Assembly (NCBI GenBank): GCA_902783095.1
Contig: CACZPX010000025.1
Location: 1 to 7,753 of the forward strand
From: an uncultured Lachnospiraceae bacterium
GTDB taxonomy: Bacteria; Bacillota; Clostridia; Lachnospirales; Lachnospiraceae
Direction: 5' to 3'
DNA length: 7,753 nucleotides
Shown: positions 6,791 to 7,753 of the stretch, piece by piece
Position numbering within the stretch: position 1 is the stretch's first letter
How the letters are laid out: each line of letters begins with the position of its first letter
The notes under the pieces: model-generated
The model's input: the letters and a program-made list of their open reading frames with translations, nothing else
What the model was told of the DNA's origin: nothing
Databases searched by the model: none
Position numbers and translations under genes: made by a program

Positions 6791-6797
6791 ACCTCCT
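6791..6797 (-). promoter_or_regulatory. Ribosome binding site of the htrA-like gene
   Basis: A perfect AGGAGGT on the minus strand, seven bases before ATG at 6783; it supports that start codon for the protease. Confidence 0.85.
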
Positions 6798-6836
6798 GTA
6801 TCTATGGTCTAAGGATAGTCGTGATTTATGATGAAA

Positions 6837-6865
6837 ATATCATGGAAATGTGGTTTCTTTGTGAA
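6837..6865 (-). promoter_or_regulatory. Possible promoter of the htrA-like gene
   Basis: On the minus strand TTCACA (-35-like, five of six consensus bases, 6860-6865), a 17-base spacer, and a poor -10-like TGATAT (6837-6842). A TATTTT three bases further down is an alternative with a spacer that is too long. The weak -10 would fit a promoter needing an activator, but this is a guess. Some promoter is expected here because a terminator closes the upstream gene. Confidence 0.3.
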
Positions 6866-6870
6866 CACGG

Positions 6871-6900
6871 GCATAAAAGCGCTGCGATCATGCATAAAAG
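6871..6900 (+). repeat. Pair of 9-bp direct repeats upstream of the htrA-like gene
   Basis: GCATAAAAG occurs at 6871-6879 and again at 6892-6900, with 21 bp between equivalent positions, that is two helical turns. The repeats lie just upstream of the candidate -35 element, where an activator would bind. The second copy also supplies the T-tract of the upstream terminator when read on the minus strand, so its sequence may be partly explained by that. Confidence 0.5.
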
Positions 6901-6943
6901 AAGAGACCCTATACCGATATTCAGTCTCGGTATACGGTCTCTT
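6896..6943 (-). terminator. Rho-independent terminator after RNase Y
   Basis: An inverted repeat pairs 6901-6917 with 6927-6943: 17 positions with a single C/C mismatch (6909 against 6935) and a 9-base loop. On the minus strand it is followed by CTTTTAT. It begins five bases past the TAA of the RNase Y gene at 6949. The T-tract is short but the stem is long. The plus strand also has a short T-run after the stem, but no plus-strand gene needs it. Confidence 0.85.
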
Positions 6944-6948
6944 TTCCG

Positions 6949-7753
6949 TTACTTTGCGACGTCCGACACGCGGCTCTCGCGGATGACGTTGACCTTGATC
7001 TGGCCGGGATAGTCCAGCTCATCTTCGATCCGCTTGGCGATGTCGTGCGCCATGATCACCATCTCATCGTCGCTGACCTGTTCCGGCACGACCATAATGC
7101 GGACCTCGCGGCCTGCCTGGATCGCGTAGGACTTGTCCACGCCCTTGAATTCTCCCGTGATCTCCTCCAGCTGCTTTAAGCGGGTGGTGTAGGTCTCCAG
7201 CGTCTCGCGTCTGGCGCCGGGGCGGGCCGCCGAAATGGCATCCGCAGCCTGTACGATACAGGAGATCAGGTTGGTGGGTTCCACGTCACCGTGATGAGAT
7301 TCCACTGCATTTATGACGATCGCTGATTCTTTGTAGCGTTTGCAGAGATCCGCGCCGATCTGGATGTGCGAGCCTTCGATCTCATGGTCCAGGCTCTTGC
7401 CGATATCATGCAGCAGGCCTGCGCGCTTCGCCATCCGGACGTCCAGTCCCAGTTCGCCGGCGAGCACGCCGGACAGTCTGGAGACCTCTATGCTGTGCTT
7501 TAAGGCGTTCTGGCCAAAGCTGGTGCGGAAATGCATCTTGCCGAGCAGACGGACCAGTTCCGGATGCAGGCCGTGTACGCCGCACTCCAGGGTGGCGTTT
7601 TCGCCCTTCTCCTTGATCATGGCCTCCACTTCCTTCTGCGCCTGCTCCACCATCTCCTCTATACGTGCGGGATGGATACGGCCGTCCACGATCAGCTTCT
7701 CCAGCGCGATCTTGGCGATCTCCCTGCGCATCGGATCGAAACCGGACAGGATC
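6949..7753 (-). CDS. rny: Ribonuclease Y, C-terminal half (5' part outside window)
   Basis: RNase Y is the membrane-anchored endoribonuclease that starts decay of many mRNAs in Firmicutes. The frame stays open to the right edge: 267 complete codons of a protein that is usually about 515-520 residues, so the membrane helix, coiled coil and KH domain are outside the window. The visible part opens with LSGFDPMRREIAK and DGRIHPARIEEMVEQAQKEV, the conserved lead into the HD domain. Next come the metal-binding LLHDIGK (HD codons at 7405-7410) and ESHHGD, and PGARRETLETYTTRLKQLEE is also characteristic. The gene ends with the family's usual C-terminus, PGQIKVNVIRESRVSDVAK, at a TAA. The ATG at 7731 is internal, not the start. 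A strong terminator follows. In many clostridia this gene follows recA/recX, which could not be checked here. Confidence 0.97.
   Translation of the reverse strand, partial: ILSGFDPMRREIAKIALEKLIVDGRIHPARIEEMVEQAQKEVEAMIKEKGENATLECGVHGLHPELVRLLGKMHFRTSFGQNALKHSIEVSRLSGVLAGELGLDVRMAKRAGLLHDIGKSLDHEIEGSHIQIGADLCKRYKESAIVINAVESHHGDVEPTNLISCIVQAADAISAARPGARRETLETYTTRLKQLEEITGEFKGVDKSYAIQAGREVRIMVVPEQVSDDEMVIMAHDIAKRIEDELDYPGQIKVNVIRESRVSDVAK

Noticed and set aside
5944..6831. A 295-codon open frame on the plus strand opposite htrA
   Set aside because: The opposite strand holds a complete HtrA with triad, membrane helix and strong ribosome binding site; the Val/Arg/Gly-rich translation resembles no family I recognise.
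6784..6948. A small RNA or riboswitch in the 165-bp rny-htrA gap
   Set aside because: The only strong structure is the terminator hairpin next to rny; the rest shows no aptamer-like conserved pattern that I recognise.
7729..7731. ATG at 7731 as the start of a separate short HD-domain protein
   Set aside because: The frame continues upstream as ILSGFDP, which is the conserved RNase Y sequence just before this Met, so the codon is internal.

Overview
The window reads as ordinary chromosomal core sequence from a fairly GC-rich Firmicute, most likely an uncultured or gut-type clostridium (Lachnospiraceae-like). The reasons are the gene families (RNase Y, ScpA/ScpB, a membrane-anchored HtrA with a low-complexity cytoplasmic tail, peptidase T), strong AGGAGG-type ribosome binding sites, and use of GTG and TTG starts. 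The lineage is an inference from family content. All eight supported genes lie on the minus strand, so the window is best read from high to low coordinates. There is no gap above 300 bases without a gene.

Reading order. (1) The C-terminal half of RNase Y (rny) enters from the right edge and ends at 6949, followed by a long hairpin terminator. (2) A 165-bp intergenic stretch then leads to htrA (6783-5089), a single-pass membrane serine protease with one PDZ domain. (3) After an 86-bp gap holding a good sigma-A-type promoter comes a five-gene overlapping operon: a calcineurin-like metallophosphoesterase (5002-4166), scpA (4182-3412), scpB (3440-2799), an Sfp-type 4'-phosphopantetheinyl transferase (about 2878-2309) and a major facilitator transporter (2307-1063) that starts with TTG. 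(4) A second sigma-A-type promoter precedes pepT, which starts with GTG at 1001 and runs off the left edge.

Functionally these are housekeeping tasks: mRNA decay initiation (RNase Y), extracytoplasmic protein quality control (HtrA), chromosome condensation and segregation (ScpAB with SMC encoded elsewhere), carrier-protein activation (PPTase), solute transport (MFS) and tripeptide utilisation (PepT). The overlaps in the phosphoesterase-scpA-scpB-PPTase-MFS block argue for co-transcription and translational coupling, not a shared pathway.

I found no mobile element, CRISPR array, RNA gene, toxin-antitoxin pair, defence locus or other sign of an undescribed system. The points worth a second look are small: the Tyr/Gly/Asn-rich tail of HtrA, a Glu-to-Gln change at a metal-binding position of the PPTase, the scpB/PPTase overlap with an unsettled start, and a pair of 9-bp direct repeats 21 bp apart upstream of htrA.
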